DNA of 6,730 nt from an uncultured Clostridia bacterium. Its GTDB lineage: Bacteria; Bacillota; Clostridia; Oscillospirales; Oscillospiraceae. The stretch spans positions 1 through 6,730 of the forward strand of contig CAMGRA010000048.1 of the NCBI GenBank assembly GCA_946061345.1. Direction: 5' to 3'. Under the pieces are notes generated by a model. It had not been told where the DNA came from. It searched no databases and was given only the letters and a program-made list of their open reading frames with translations. Position 1 is the first letter of the stretch, and every line of letters begins with the position of its first letter. Below are positions 6,700 to 6,730 of this stretch, piece after piece. Made by a program: the position numbers and the translations under genes.

Positions 6700-6716
6700 A
6701 ACGCCGTACCGGCGTT
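6700..6716 (+). terminator. Second GC-rich hairpin, possible tandem terminator
   Basis: A perfect 7-bp stem, AACGCCG (6700-6706) and CGGCGTT (6710-6716), with a 3-nt TAC loop, follows the first hairpin by one base. GCATTTT follows it, which is only a weak T tract. It may back up the first terminator or be the edge of a repeat element continuing past the window. Confidence 0.45.
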
Positions 6717-6730
6717 GCATTTTCGCGATG

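Overview
The window looks like a chromosomal piece of a GC-rich, low-oxygen Gram-positive bacterium of the Clostridia, most likely Oscillospiraceae or a relative. The basis is indirect: strong AGGAGG-type ribosome binding sites, sigma-A promoters with extended -10 boxes, a eukaryotic-type NADP isocitrate dehydrogenase, a family M20 PepD dipeptidase, and a high-GC coding style with frequent GCC, CTG and CGC codons. The placement is an inference from style and gene content, not from a marker gene.

The layout is two divergent transcription units around a roughly 120-bp control region (about 1939-2057). Leftward (minus strand) lie a small cysteine-rich zinc-ribbon protein (1702-1938), trmB (tRNA guanine-46 N7-methyltransferase, 965-1606) and icd (NADP-dependent isocitrate dehydrogenase, 1-964, cut by the left window edge). 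A second promoter sits between the zinc-ribbon gene and trmB. Rightward (plus strand) lie pepD (2058-3473), a MATE-family exporter (3489-4889) and a fused membrane/ATPase ABC exporter (4886-6637). These three are tightly packed (15-nt gap, then an ATGA overlap) and look like one operon. It is closed by hairpins at 6664-6716, the first of which reads as a bidirectional terminator.

The oddest point is the trmB-icd junction. The trmB frame has no stop codon and runs in frame straight into the icd start codon, so the sequence as given encodes a TrmB-ICD fusion of more than 535 residues. A good ribosome binding site (GGGAGG) remains in front of the icd ATG, and a TAA lies one base out of frame just behind it. 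This suggests either a recent one-base indel or assembly error that removed the trmB stop, or a real fusion with internal initiation of icd.

Functionally, the left unit joins tRNA modification and 2-oxoglutarate/NADPH supply. The right unit joins dipeptide breakdown with two exporters that use different energy sources (ion gradient and ATP). I see no RNA genes, CRISPR arrays, insertion sequences or phage genes. Apart from the fusion and the uncharacterised zinc-ribbon protein, the region looks like ordinary core or near-core genome.
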